Shown: positions 38,439 through 47,727 of the stretch, one piece after another | How positions within the stretch are numbered: position 1 is the stretch's first letter | Layout of the letters: each line of letters opens with the position of its first letter | Assembly: GCA_009377865.1 (NCBI GenBank) | Contig: WHTH01000011.1 | Coordinates: forward strand, 1 to 64,000 | Source of the DNA: Pseudonocardiaceae bacterium | GTDB lineage: Bacteria; Actinomycetota; Actinomycetes; Mycobacteriales; Pseudonocardiaceae | DNA length: 64,000 bases | Direction: 5' to 3' | The notes under the pieces: generated by a model | What the model was told of the DNA's origin: nothing | The model's database searches: none | The model's input: the letters and a program-made list of their open reading frames with translations, nothing else | Program-made: the position numbers and the translations under genes

Positions 38439-39938
38439 TTGCGTGATCGATTCGCCGACATGAGCCCGGCGACCTCGCTGGCCGGCGGCGTGTACGGGCC
38501 GACCAGCCTGCGCCCGCTCATCGATGAAGTGCTGCTAGCGCTGACCAGCGGCGCGGCCGACCGGAACGGCCCGCTGCCGGGGGCCAGCCATGGCGGCGTC
38601 ACCGCCGCGATCCGCGCGGCCTGCGGCCAGGAGTTCCTGCCCGACCATGGCGTCGGCGCCCCGGCAGCGCTTCGCGAGCTCACCCGTGCCTTCGCGGCGG
38701 GGGCGGCGGACCCGGCCGATCCCCGGTGTGCCGCACACCTGCACTGCCCACCGCTGGCCGTCGCGGTCGCCGCTGACCTGGCAGCCGCCGCGCTCAACCC
38801 GTCGATGGACTCCTGGGACCAGGCACCGGCGGGAACCGCGCTCGAGCCCGAGATCATCGCCGTGCTGTCCGACCTGGTCGGGTACCGCAGCGGCGCCGGC
38901 GGGGTCATCACCTCGGGCGGCACCGAGTCCAACCTGATGGGGCTGCTGTTGGCCCGCGACCACGCGGTGCGCTCCGAGCGCGGCGCCGATGCGGCCCGGA
39001 CGGGGTTGGCGGCGGTCGACGCCGGGCGGTTGCGGGTGCTGGGCTCGGCAGCGGCACACTTCTCGATCGCCCGCGGTGCAGGACTGCTCGGAATCGGGGA
39101 GGACGCCGTCGTCGCCGTGCCGACCGATGCCGATCACCGGATGGATGTGGCGGCGTTGCACCGTGAGCTGGCCGCGCAGCGTGCCGTCGGCGAGCGGCCG
39201 GTCGCGATCGTCGCAACGGCGGGCACCACCGACGTCGGGGCCGTCGACCCGTTGCCCGACATCGCGGACGCGGCCGCCGAGTACGGCGCCTGGCTGCACG
39301 TCGACGCCGCCTACGGCGGTGGGGCGCTGTTCTCCCGGCGGCTGGCCGCGCTGCTGGCCGGCATCTCCCGCGCGGACTCGGTGGCGCTGGACCTGCACAA
39401 GCTGGGCTGGCAGCCGGTCCCGGCCGGGGTTTTCCTCGCCCGCGATGCCGCGCTGTTCGCGCCACTGCAACGCAGCGTCGCCTACCTCAACGCCGACGAC
39501 GACCAGCAGTCCGGCTACCCCAGCCTGCTCAACAGATCGCTGCGGACCACCCGGCGCCCCGACGTGTTCAAGATCGCAGTCACGCTTCGGGCGCTGGGCC
39601 GTCACGGGCTCGGCGAGCTCGTCGAGTCCTGCCACGAGCTCGCGTGCCACGCCGCCCGCCGAGCGGCCGCCCAGCCCCGGCTGGAACTGTTCGCCGAACC
39701 CGTGCTGTCCACGGTCGTCTTCCGGTACCGGCCGGCGTCGCACCGGTCCGACCCGGACAAGGTCAACGCCGAGCTGCGCAGGGTGCTGCTGGCCGAGGGC
39801 CGTGCGGTCATCGGGCGCACGGAGGCGGGCGGGGCCGTCCGGCTCAAGCTCACCCTGCTCAACCCCCATGCCACCACCGCCGACGTGGACGGACTGCTCG
39901 ACGCCGTGGTTGCGGCCGGGGACAAGGAGGTGCAGTGA
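38439..39938 (+). CDS. PLP-dependent amino acid decarboxylase of siderophore pathway (RhbB/DesA-like)
   Basis: Group II pyridoxal-phosphate decarboxylase, 499 residues from this start. The PLP lysine is in ALDLHKLGWQP (about residue 320), the cofactor-binding Asp is in LHVDAAYGG, and TSGGTESNLMGLLLARD is the phosphate-binding region. It should make the diamine backbone: cadaverine from lysine or 1,3-diaminopropane from 2,4-diaminobutyrate. No diaminobutyrate aminotransferase is adjacent, which weakly favours lysine. The TTG at 38439 is the only nearby start with a Shine-Dalgarno (AGGAG); the ATG at 38460 is the alternative. First gene of the operon. Confidence 0.9.
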   Translation: MRDRFADMSPATSLAGGVYGPTSLRPLIDEVLLALTSGAADRNGPLPGASHGGVTAAIRAACGQEFLPDHGVGAPAALRELTRAFAAGAADPADPRCAAHLHCPPLAVAVAADLAAAALNPSMDSWDQAPAGTALEPEIIAVLSDLVGYRSGAGGVITSGGTESNLMGLLLARDHAVRSERGADAARTGLAAVDAGRLRVLGSAAAHFSIARGAGLLGIGEDAVVAVPTDADHRMDVAALHRELAAQRAVGERPVAIVATAGTTDVGAVDPLPDIADAAAEYGAWLHVDAAYGGGALFSRRLAALLAGISRADSVALDLHKLGWQPVPAGVFLARDAALFAPLQRSVAYLNADDDQQSGYPSLLNRSLRTTRRPDVFKIAVTLRALGRHGLGELVESCHELACHAARRAAAQPRLELFAEPVLSTVVFRYRPASHRSDPDKVNAELRRVLLAEGRAVIGRTEAGGAVRLKLTLLNPHATTADVDGLLDAVVAAGDKEVQ

Positions 39939-41728
39939 CCAGCACGACCACCACGAGGACCATGACGACCACCGCAGTAATGCCCGATCGTCCCGAAGAT
40001 CACCCCGACGACCCCGCCGGGCTCGCCGACGCGGCAGGCACGCTGGCGTTGCTGCGCTGCTGGGTCCGCGAGACCGGCCTCGCACCGCCGGTCGACGGCG
40101 TGCTGCGACTCGACCTGGCCTGCGCCGGCACCACCGTCGAGGCACCGGTGACCTACTGGTCGGCGACCGGCTGGCACAGTTTCGGACCGGCCGGCTTCGC
40201 CGGCGGCACCCCCGTCGACGCCGTGACCCTAGCGGCGCTGCTGACCACCGAGTCGGTGTGGCGGCGCGGGAACCCGGGCAGCAGGGCGGCCGGCGCCGCC
40301 GCGATCGCCGACCTGGCCGGTCGGGTCGCCGACTCGGTGCGGCGGACCGCGCGGCACGTCGAGCAGCGCCGCGCTGCGCCCCACGACCCGGCTGCGACGA
40401 CGCCGTTCCTGCGCGCCGAGCAAGCGCTGCTGCTCGGTCACCCGCTGCACCCCACTCCGAAGAGCCGCGACGGCATCTCCGATGCGGATGCCGCCGCGTA
40501 CTCGCCGGAGCTGCGGGGGTCATTCCCGCTGCACTGGTTCGCCGCCGATCCCACGGTCGTCAGCTCCGACAGCGGGCTGGCGCGGCCGGCTGAACAGATC
40601 ACCGCGGCGCTGGCCGGTGACGAGCTGCGGCTGCCACCCGACACCGTGGCGGTGCCCGCTCACCCCTGGCAGGCGCGCGACGTACTCGCCCGCCCCGACG
40701 TCCGGGCGCTGCTCGACGCCGGCCTGCTGCACGACCTCGGGCCCACCGGGCCGCCGTGGTCGCCGACGTCGTCGGTGCGCACCGTCTACCGCGCGGACGC
40801 GCCGGTGATGCTCAAGCTGTCGCTCGGGCTGCGCATCACCAACTCCAAGCGGGAGAACCTGCAACTCGAACTGGCTCGCGGCATGGCGGTGCACCGGCTG
40901 CTCGAGGCCGGTCTCGGCGCGGCGCTGCGCACAGCCCATCCCGGATTCGACGTCGTGCGCGACCCGGCCTGGATCGCGGTCGACACACCGGCGCGACCGG
41001 AAAGCGGCTTGGAGGTCGTCATCCGGGACAACCCGTTCGGCGGCGACGAGCAGGTGGCCTGTGTCGCGGGCCTGGTCGCCGAGCGGCCCGACCTGCCACA
41101 CCGCCGCTCGGCGCTCGCAACCCTGGTGCACCGGCTCGCGGCGAAGTCCTGCCGCAGCGCCCCCGACGTCGCGCAGGAGTGGTTCGCGCGCTACCTCGAC
41201 GCCGTGGTGGTGCCGGTGCTGTGGCTCTACGGCGCGCACGGTCTCGGGCTGGAGGCACACCAGCAGAACACCCTGGTGGTGCTCGACGCCGAGGGCTGGC
41301 CGGTGGGCGGCCGCTACCGGGACAACCAGGGCTACTACTTCTCCGAGACCCGCAGCGGCGGGCTGTCGCGCTGGCTGCCCGGTGCCGGGCGGGACCTGGG
41401 AACGCTGTGCCCCGACGAGGTGATCGACGAGCGGTTGGGCTACTACGTCGGCGTCAACAACGTGCTGGGCCTGATCGGTGCGATGGGGTCGCAGCAGCTG
41501 GCCGACGAGGGTGCCCTGCTCGTCACGGTGCGCGAGGTGCTGGCGCGGCTGGCCGGCGAGCACGGCGCAGCGCTACAGCTCGCCGGCGTGCTGCTGGACT
41601 CGCCGACATTGCGGTGCAAGGCCAACCTGCTGACCCGGGTCGACGGCCTCGACGAGCTGGTCGGCCCGCTCGACGCCCAGTCGGTGTACGCCGACGTGGG
41701 CAACCCGATCGCGGAGGTGGGGGCGTGA
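39935..41728 (+). CDS. NRPS-independent siderophore synthetase, IucA/IucC family (first copy, RhbC-like)
   Basis: ATP-dependent synthetase that condenses citrate with an amine or hydroxylamine, 597 residues. Family motifs: LLLGHPLHPTPKSR (substrate and ATP site), SSVRTVYRADAPVMLKLSL, and EAHQQNTLVVLD, followed by a C-terminal FhuF-like region. The GTG at 39935 overlaps the decarboxylase stop (GTGA) and has AAGGAGG just upstream. Longer open frame to the left is antisense-style noise. By gene order it is the RhbC counterpart. Confidence 0.93.
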   Translation: MTSTTTTRTMTTTAVMPDRPEDHPDDPAGLADAAGTLALLRCWVRETGLAPPVDGVLRLDLACAGTTVEAPVTYWSATGWHSFGPAGFAGGTPVDAVTLAALLTTESVWRRGNPGSRAAGAAAIADLAGRVADSVRRTARHVEQRRAAPHDPAATTPFLRAEQALLLGHPLHPTPKSRDGISDADAAAYSPELRGSFPLHWFAADPTVVSSDSGLARPAEQITAALAGDELRLPPDTVAVPAHPWQARDVLARPDVRALLDAGLLHDLGPTGPPWSPTSSVRTVYRADAPVMLKLSLGLRITNSKRENLQLELARGMAVHRLLEAGLGAALRTAHPGFDVVRDPAWIAVDTPARPESGLEVVIRDNPFGGDEQVACVAGLVAERPDLPHRRSALATLVHRLAAKSCRSAPDVAQEWFARYLDAVVVPVLWLYGAHGLGLEAHQQNTLVVLDAEGWPVGGRYRDNQGYYFSETRSGGLSRWLPGAGRDLGTLCPDEVIDERLGYYVGVNNVLGLIGAMGSQQLADEGALLVTVREVLARLAGEHGAALQLAGVLLDSPTLRCKANLLTRVDGLDELVGPLDAQSVYADVGNPIAEVGA

Positions 41729-42267
41729 TGCCCACACGTATCGGCTGCCGGGCTCGGCTGCCCGCGGGCGAGTTCGCCTTGCACCCGCTGGACCCGCAGC
41801 GCGACACCGACGCGCTGCATGCCTGGCACCACGATCCCGAGGTGGCCCGATTCTGGGAGATGGCGTGGACCCGCGACGCCATCTCCCGCTACCTACGCCA
41901 GCAGCCCGACAGCACGCACTCCACCCCGTACGTCGGGTTCCTCAACGGGATCGCGATGAGCTACTGGGAGCTCTACCGCGCAGACCTGGACCCGCTGGCC
42001 GAGCACTACCGCACTCGCGACGGTGACGCCGGGGTGCACCTGCTGCTCGGGCCCGCAGGCTACCGCGGCTTGGGCATCGGGGCCGACCTGCTGCGCGCGG
42101 TCAGCGGCTGGCAGCTCGAGACCGCCGACCGTGTCGTCGCCGAGCCCGACGTCCGCAACGAGCGCTCGGTGCGGGCCTTCGAACGCGCCGGGTTCCGCCG
42201 CGGCGCGGACATCGACCTGCCCGACAAGCGCGCCGCGCTCATGATCCGTGGCCGGGGAGGAGCATGA
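41728..42267 (+). CDS. Siderophore N-acyltransferase (GNAT, RhbD/IucB-like)
   Basis: Transfers an acyl group, probably acetyl from acetyl-CoA, to the N-hydroxylated diamine to give the hydroxamate. The 179-residue protein has the GNAT fold: a start ALHPLDPQRDTDALHAWH, the acyl-CoA-binding loop GPAGYRGLGIGADLL, and the C-terminal RNERSVRAFERAGFRRG. The ATG overlaps the preceding stop by 1 nt (TGATG), which fixes the start against a much longer open frame. Confidence 0.91.
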   Translation: MPTRIGCRARLPAGEFALHPLDPQRDTDALHAWHHDPEVARFWEMAWTRDAISRYLRQQPDSTHSTPYVGFLNGIAMSYWELYRADLDPLAEHYRTRDGDAGVHLLLGPAGYRGLGIGADLLRAVSGWQLETADRVVAEPDVRNERSVRAFERAGFRRGADIDLPDKRAALMIRGRGGA

Positions 42268-43598
42268 CGCCCTACGACCTCGTGGGTGTCGGGATCGGGC
42301 CGTTCAACCTGTCGCTGGCCGCGCTGGCCGACCGGGTCGACGGCCTGTCAATCCGGTGCTACGACGCCAAGCCGGCCTTCTCCTGGCATCCCGGCATGCT
42401 CATCGAGGGCACGACCCTGCAGGTGCCGTTCCTGGCAGACCTGGTGACGCTGGTCGATCCCACCAACCGCTGGTCGTTCCTGTCCTACCTGCGCGAGCAC
42501 GAGCGGCTCTACCCGTTCTATTTCGCCGAGCGGTTCCACGTGCCCCGCCGCGAGTACGACCACTACTGTCGCTGGGTCGCCGATTCGCTGCCCGGCTGCC
42601 ACTTCGGTCAGCGTGTCGAGGCGTTGCGCGTCGACCCCGCCGACGGCCTGTTCACCGTCGAGACCATCGACGTGGCCTCCGCCCGGAGGTCAACCGTGCG
42701 GGCGCGAAACGTGGTGCTCGGGGTGGGCACCGAACCGGTGGTGCCCGGTCCGCTGCGCGAGCTGCTGGGCAAGGAGGTCTTCCACTCCGCCGACTACCTC
42801 GACCGCGTCTCTTCGCTGCACGACGCCGGTGACATCACGGTGGTGGGCTCCGGGCAGTCCGGTGCCGAGGTCTTCCTCGACCTGCTGCGCCGCCACGCCG
42901 ACACCGGCACCCGGCTGCGCTGGCTGACCCGATCACCGGCGTTCGCGCCGATGGAGTACTCCCAGCTCGGACTGGAGCACTTCACACCCGACTACACCCG
43001 CTACTTCCACGGGCTCGAGCCCGACACCCGGGATGCGCTGGTGCCCGCCCAGTGGCAGCTCTACAAGGCGATCAGCGCCGACACCATCGCGGCGATCCAC
43101 GACACGCTCTACGAGCGCGGTGTGGGCGGGGTGACACCGGACGTGACCATGACGCCGAGCGTGGCCGTTACCTGCGCCCGGCTCGACGGGGGCGGTGTCG
43201 AGCTGAGCTGTCGCCAGACCGAGCAACAGCGCGATTTCACCGTCCGCACCGATCGGGTGGTGGCCGCCACCGGTTACGCGCCACGGCTGCCCGACTGCCT
43301 GCATCCCGTCGGCGATCTCGTCGACTGGGATGACCAGGGCCGGTACCGGGTCGCCGCCGACTACCGTGTCGCCCTCAGCGGCGCCGGCAGTGTCAGCCGA
43401 GCCGGGCTCTACGTACAGAACGCCGAGGCCCACAGCCACGGCGTCGGTGCCCCCGACCTCGGGCTCGGAGCGCACCGCGCGGCGGTCATCCTCAACTCGG
43501 TCACCGGCCGGAGCGTCTACCGGCTACCCCAGCGCTGTGCATTCACCAACTTCGGCCTGCACAACAACTTCGGCCTGCACAACAACTTCGGCACCTGA
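42264..43598 (+). CDS. Diamine/lysine N-monooxygenase (RhbE/IucD-like)
   Basis: FAD- and NADPH-dependent N-hydroxylase of a siderophore diamine, 444 residues. The FAD-binding GVGIGPFNLSLAAL is at the N-terminus, the NADPH-binding VVGSGQSGAEVFLDLL in the middle, and the ATGYAPRLPDCL motif near residue 330. The ATG overlaps the acyltransferase stop by 4 nt (ATGA). The C-terminus ends in an unusual tandem repeat of NFGLHN that adds about 15 residues after the expected end. Confidence 0.94.
   Translation: MTPYDLVGVGIGPFNLSLAALADRVDGLSIRCYDAKPAFSWHPGMLIEGTTLQVPFLADLVTLVDPTNRWSFLSYLREHERLYPFYFAERFHVPRREYDHYCRWVADSLPGCHFGQRVEALRVDPADGLFTVETIDVASARRSTVRARNVVLGVGTEPVVPGPLRELLGKEVFHSADYLDRVSSLHDAGDITVVGSGQSGAEVFLDLLRRHADTGTRLRWLTRSPAFAPMEYSQLGLEHFTPDYTRYFHGLEPDTRDALVPAQWQLYKAISADTIAAIHDTLYERGVGGVTPDVTMTPSVAVTCARLDGGGVELSCRQTEQQRDFTVRTDRVVAATGYAPRLPDCLHPVGDLVDWDDQGRYRVAADYRVALSGAGSVSRAGLYVQNAEAHSHGVGAPDLGLGAHRAAVILNSVTGRSVYRLPQRCAFTNFGLHNNFGLHNNFGT
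43548..43593 (+). repeat. 18-bp in-frame tandem repeat at the monooxygenase C-terminus
   Basis: The unit AACTTCGGCCTGCACAAC occurs at 43548-43565 and 43566-43583 without mismatch, then a partial third copy runs to 43593. It encodes NFGLHN twice plus NFG. Being a multiple of three it keeps the frame, so copy number can vary without breaking the enzyme. Confidence 0.9.
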
Positions 43599-43624
43599 CT
43601 CCACCTATCTCACGGAGGTGAGAC

Positions 43625-45409
43625 GTGTCCCTACCCGTTCCCGCCGAGCTGACCGCCCCGGCCTGGCAGCACGCCGGACGACAGCTGCTGGCCAAGGCAC
43701 TGGCCGAGCTGAGCTACGAGCAGCTACTCGACCCGGTTGCAACGGGTGGCGACGGCTACCGCGTCGAGCTCGACGACGGCGTCGGCTACACCTTCCGAGC
43801 CCGCCGCGGCGGCTTCGGCTGCTGGCGGGTCGAGCCCGGCTCGGTGCGACGGTGCGCCGGGGGCACCGACGTCGAGGCGACCGACCCGTTGCAGTTCCTG
43901 CTCGACGCACAGCAGGTGCTCGGGCTGTCCGGGGACACCGCCGGGCACCTGGCACGCGAGCTGACCGCGACGCTGGCCGCCGACTGCCGGCTGCTAGCAG
44001 ATGATGCGCCGAGCGCCGCCGAACTCGCCGACCTGGGTTACGCCGAGCTGGAGGGCCACCAGACCGGCCACCCGTGGCTGATCCCGAGCAAGGGGCGCGT
44101 CGGATTCTCCGCCGCCGACGCGGCCCGCTACGCCCCCGAGGCACGCCGCCCGATGCGGCTGCCGTGGATGGCGGTGCACCACAGTCTCGCCGCCTACCGG
44201 GCCGTCGACGGGCTGGATGCGGCGACGCTGCTGGCCCACGAGCTCGACCCGCACACCAGGGATCGGTTCGCCGCCGTCCTCGACACTCGCGGGCTGCCGG
44301 CTGCCGAGTACGAGTGGCTGCCGGTGCATCCCTGGCAGTGGGACGAGATCGTCGTGCCGGTCTTCGCCGCTGACGTCGCCGCGGGTCGCATCGTGCCGCT
44401 CGGCGATGGCCCCGACCGCTACCTGCCGCAGCAGTCCATCCGCACCTTCAGCAACATCGACAGCCCGGGGCGCCACCACGTGAAGCTGCCGCTGTCGATC
44501 CTCAACACGCTGGTGTGGCGGGGGTTGCCGACGGACAAGACCATCGCCGCTCCCGCCGTCACCGCCTGGGTGCTCGGGCTGGCGCACCGCGACGAGTTCC
44601 TCCGCGACCACGCCCGCCCGGTGCTGCTCGGCGAGGTCGCCTCGGTGACGATCAACCATCCGGTGCTGGAACGGATCCCCGGTGTGCCCTACCAGTACCG
44701 GGAGCTGCTCGGTGCGATCTGGCGCGAGCCGATCACCGCGAAGCTCGACCCCGGCGAGCGGGCCCGCACGCTGGCGGCGCTGCTGCACGTCGACGGCGAC
44801 GGCCGCCCGCTGGTCGCCGAGCTCGTGGACCGCTCCGGGCTCGACGCACGGGAGTGGCTGGGCCGGCTCTTCGCCGCACTGCTGCCGCCGCTGCTGCACT
44901 TCCTGTACCGCTACGGTGTCGTGTTCTCCCCGCACGGCGAGAACACCGTCGTGATCTTCGATGCCGCGGAGACACCGGCGCGGCTGGGGGTCAAGGACTT
45001 CGTCGACGACGTCAACGTCTGCGATACGCCGCTACCCGAGCTGGCCGATATGCCCGCCGACGTGGCCGCCGCACTGCTGACCGAGCCGCCGGAGATGCTG
45101 TGCCAGTTCGTCCAGAGCGGGCTGTTCGCCGGTCACTTCCGGTACCTGGCCGGCGTCGTCGAGACCCACCTGCAGCTGCCCGAGGACGAGTTCTGGGCCA
45201 TGGTTCGTGACGAGGTCGTGGGCCACCAGAAGCGGTTCCCGGAGCTCGCCAACCGCTTCGAGCTCTTCGACCTGCTGGCGCCGGACCTGGCGCGGCTGTG
45301 CCTCAACCGCAACCGGCTGCTGCTCGACGGCTACGCCGACCGCCCCGAACGCCCGCACGCCGCCGTGCACGGCCGGGCCCCCAATCCACTGGCGCTTCGC
45401 GCCCCGTGA
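43625..45409 (+). CDS. NRPS-independent siderophore synthetase, IucA/IucC family (second copy, RhbF-like)
   Basis: Second synthetase of 594 residues, expected to add the second hydroxamate arm to the citrate monoamide. Motifs: EGHQTGHPWLIPSKGRVGF, PVHPWQWDE, QQSIRTFSNI, VKLPLSILNTLVWRGLP and SPHGENTVVIFD. It is more like DesD/RhbF than the first copy, so the two are functionally distinct. The GTG has GGAGGTGAG upstream and lies 26 nt after the monooxygenase. The stop codon is inside the terminal palindrome. Confidence 0.93.
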   Translation: MSLPVPAELTAPAWQHAGRQLLAKALAELSYEQLLDPVATGGDGYRVELDDGVGYTFRARRGGFGCWRVEPGSVRRCAGGTDVEATDPLQFLLDAQQVLGLSGDTAGHLARELTATLAADCRLLADDAPSAAELADLGYAELEGHQTGHPWLIPSKGRVGFSAADAARYAPEARRPMRLPWMAVHHSLAAYRAVDGLDAATLLAHELDPHTRDRFAAVLDTRGLPAAEYEWLPVHPWQWDEIVVPVFAADVAAGRIVPLGDGPDRYLPQQSIRTFSNIDSPGRHHVKLPLSILNTLVWRGLPTDKTIAAPAVTAWVLGLAHRDEFLRDHARPVLLGEVASVTINHPVLERIPGVPYQYRELLGAIWREPITAKLDPGERARTLAALLHVDGDGRPLVAELVDRSGLDAREWLGRLFAALLPPLLHFLYRYGVVFSPHGENTVVIFDAAETPARLGVKDFVDDVNVCDTPLPELADMPADVAAALLTEPPEMLCQFVQSGLFAGHFRYLAGVVETHLQLPEDEFWAMVRDEVVGHQKRFPELANRFELFDLLAPDLARLCLNRNRLLLDGYADRPERPHAAVHGRAPNPLALRAP

Positions 45410-45446
45410 GTGATTCTTGGTGCTATAGCACCAAGAATCACTCACG
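45405..45446. terminator. Perfect 42-bp palindrome, bidirectional terminator
   Basis: CGTGAGTGATTCTTGGTGCTA is followed directly by its exact reverse complement, giving a 21-bp stem with essentially no spacer. The siderophore synthetase stop (45407-45409) lies in one arm and the rarA stop (45442-45444, minus strand) in the other. It can terminate both converging units. There is no T-run. Confidence 0.8.
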
Positions 45447-46794
45447 GCGCGCCGCGGATGATGCGGCGCAGCTTCGGGACCCGGTCGGCGAGCGCACGCT
45501 CGGCGCCGTGGCCGCTGGGCTGGTAGTAGTCGCGCCCGACCAGCTCGTCGGGTGGATACTGCTGGGCGAGCACGCCGTCGGGCGCGTCGTGCGGGTAGTG
45601 ATAGCCCTGCGCGTGGCCCAGCACGGCCGAGCACGAGTAGTGACCGTCACGCAGGTGCGCGGGAACAGTCCCGGTGGCCCCGGCGCGGACGTCGGCCACC
45701 GCGGCATCGATCGCGCCGATCACCGAGTTGGACTTCGGCGCGGTGGCCAGGTGCACGGTGGCCTGGGCCAGCGCCAGCCGTCCCTCCGGCATCCCGATGA
45801 ACGCCACCGCGTGTGCCGCGGCCACCGCGGACTGCAACGCCGTCGGGTCGGCCATCCCGATGTCCTCGCTGGCGTGCACCACGAGGCGTCGCGCGATGAA
45901 CCGGGGGTCCTCCCCCGCCTCTACCATCCGCGCCAGGTAGTGCAGCGCGGCGTCCACATCCGAACCCCGGATGGACTTGATGAAGGCGCTGGTGACGTCG
46001 TAGTGCTGGTCGCCGGCGCGGTCGTAGCGCACCGCCGCCTTGTCCACCGCGGACTCGACACTGGCCAGGTCCACGGTGGCGCCGCCGGAGGAGGTGACCG
46101 CCTCGGCCGCGGTCTCCAACGCGGTCAACGCGCGGCGCGCATCGCCGCCTGCCAGCCGGACCAGGTGGTCCTCGGCGGCGGGTTCCAGCAACAACGCACC
46201 ACCCAGACCGCGAGGATCCTCGATCGCGCGGCGCACCAGCCCGCGCACGTCGTCCTCGCCCAGCGGGTGGAGCTGTAGCACCAGCGAGCGCGACAGCAGC
46301 GGTGAGACCATCGAGAAGAACGGGTTCTCGGTGGTCGCGGCGACCAGCAGCACCACCCGGTCCTCCACCGCCCCGAGCAGTGCGTCCTGCTGAGTGCGGG
46401 AGAACCGGTGCACCTCGTCGATGAACAGCACGGTCGATGCCTGGTCGAGGCCGAGCCTGCGACGGGCGGTCTCGATCACCGCCCGGACCTCCTTGACCCC
46501 CGAGGACAGCGCCGAGAGGGCTTCGAACCGACGTCCGGTGACCTGCGAGACCAGCCGGGCCAGCGTGGTCTTCCCGGTGCCCGGCGGGCCGTAGAGGATC
46601 ATCGATGCGGCGCCGCCGCCCTCCACCAGCCGCCGCAGCGGGCTTCCCGGGCCGAGCAGGTGCTCCTGGCCGACGACCTCGTCGAGCGACGCGGGTCGCA
46701 TCCGGACGGCCAGCGGGGCGGATGCGGACAGCCGCTGCTCGGCGAACAGCCCCTCGTCGAAGAGCGCCCCGTCGTCGACACCGTCACCCGTCAC
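45442..46794 (-). CDS. rarA: Replication-associated recombination protein A (MgsA/RarA)
   Basis: Clamp-loader-like AAA+ ATPase that acts at stalled forks, 450 residues. Walker A is [12 protein letters not shown], Walker B is [18 protein letters not shown], and sensor 1 is [11 protein letters not shown]. The C-terminal tetramerisation region includes [13 protein letters not shown] and [19 protein letters not shown]. The GTG at 46794 overlaps the SGNH hydrolase stop by 11 nt. In M. tuberculosis rarA is a few genes from alaS; here the siderophore operon lies between. Confidence 0.95.
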   Translation of the reverse strand: MTGDGVDDGALFDEGLFAEQRLSASAPLAVRMRPASLDEVVGQEHLLGPGSPLRRLVEGGGAASMILYGPPGTGKTTLARLVSQVTGRRFEALSALSSGVKEVRAVIETARRRLGLDQASTVLFIDEVHRFSRTQQDALLGAVEDRVVLLVAATTENPFFSMVSPLLSRSLVLQLHPLGEDDVRGLVRRAIEDPRGLGGALLLEPAAEDHLVRLAGGDARRALTALETAAEAVTSSGGATVDLASVESAVDKAAVRYDRAGDQHYDVTSAFIKSIRGSDVDAALHYLARMVEAGEDPRFIARRLVVHASEDIGMADPTALQSAVAAAHAVAFIGMPEGRLALAQATVHLATAPKSNSVIGAIDAAVADVRAGATGTVPAHLRDGHYSCSAVLGHAQGYHYPHDAPDGVLAQQYPPDELVGRDYYQPSGHGAERALADRVPKLRRIIRGAP

Positions 46795-47644
46795 AGCGCA
46801 CGACGGTACCGGCCGCGGGCGGTGACGGCGGTGGGCCACCGGCACCGCCGCACAGGTCGCGCAGCACGATGCTGGCGGCATGGGGCAGCAGGTCCCGGCC
46901 GCGACTCAACATCCACGGCGTGCCGCGAAGCACCAGCCAGCCGACGTGATGGGCAGCGGTCACCCGCCGCCCACCGCCGCAGTCCGGACTCACCGGGTGC
47001 GGAATGGCCGCACCGGCGTCGGCCAGCAGCGCGCCGAATCCCCGTGCCAGCATCCGGTGTCCCCGCTCCGAAGGATGCAGCCGGTCCACGCTCCAGCTGG
47101 CGACGTCGTAGGCGCCGGGCAGGCTGTCCAGGTCGAGGCACAGCGCTCCGTACCGTGTCACGACGGCATCGGTGACCGCGTTGAGCTCGGTCACCCGCGT
47201 GTGCAGTGCCCGCCGCAGCGGCCGCGGCAGCCGGAAGACTCGCCCGTGGTCGTGGTACCGGGTGGTCAAGACCGTTACGCCGGTCGCGCGGAGCGTTCCG
47301 ATCACCGCGTCGAGGTCGTCGTGCAGCGTCACCGGGTCGAAGTCCGATCGCAGCGTGTCGTTCATCCCGACGGTCATCGCGACGGCGTCGGGCCGCTGCC
47401 GTAACGCGGCGGGCAATTGCCTGTCCCGCACGGACCGCACCCGCGCACCAGCCGAGGCCAGGTTCGCGTACCGCCGCCAGCCGGTGGTGTCGAGGGAGCC
47501 GGCCAGCAATGGGCCGAATCCACGCCACCCACCACCGGGCATCGGGTCGCCCACACCGACGGCGATGGAGTCTCCGAGGATCGCGAGGTCCGCGACGTGC
47601 CATGTGACGTCCGGGGGCGATCCGGCACGTATCTCAGCGACCAC
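46784..47644 (-). CDS. SGNH/GDSL-type hydrolase
   Basis: Predicted esterase or lipase of 286 residues with no signal peptide. The four blocks are visible: [14 protein letters not shown] (nucleophile Ser), a Gly block near [20 protein letters not shown] (oxyanion Asn), and [14 protein letters not shown] (Asp and His). The substrate cannot be predicted. The GTG at 47644 gives the full first strand; another start nearby is possible. It is coupled to rarA by overlap. Confidence 0.88.
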   Translation of the reverse strand: MVAEIRAGSPPDVTWHVADLAILGDSIAVGVGDPMPGGGWRGFGPLLAGSLDTTGWRRYANLASAGARVRSVRDRQLPAALRQRPDAVAMTVGMNDTLRSDFDPVTLHDDLDAVIGTLRATGVTVLTTRYHDHGRVFRLPRPLRRALHTRVTELNAVTDAVVTRYGALCLDLDSLPGAYDVASWSVDRLHPSERGHRMLARGFGALLADAGAAIPHPVSPDCGGGRRVTAAHHVGWLVLRGTPWMLSRGRDLLPHAASIVLRDLCGGAGGPPPSPPAAGTVVRCDG

Positions 47645-47727
47645 GGTCCGATGATCACTGCGCCGTGCTCACCAGGGGTGAGCACGAGTTGACGTTCGCC
47701 CGACGCGTGCGCGAACGGTCGGTGCGG

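Noticed and set aside
39644-39934. Long N-terminal extension of the first IucA/IucC frame
   Set aside because: It overlaps the decarboxylase gene in another frame; the GTG at 39935 has AAGGAGG and a 4-nt overlap and gives the normal family length.
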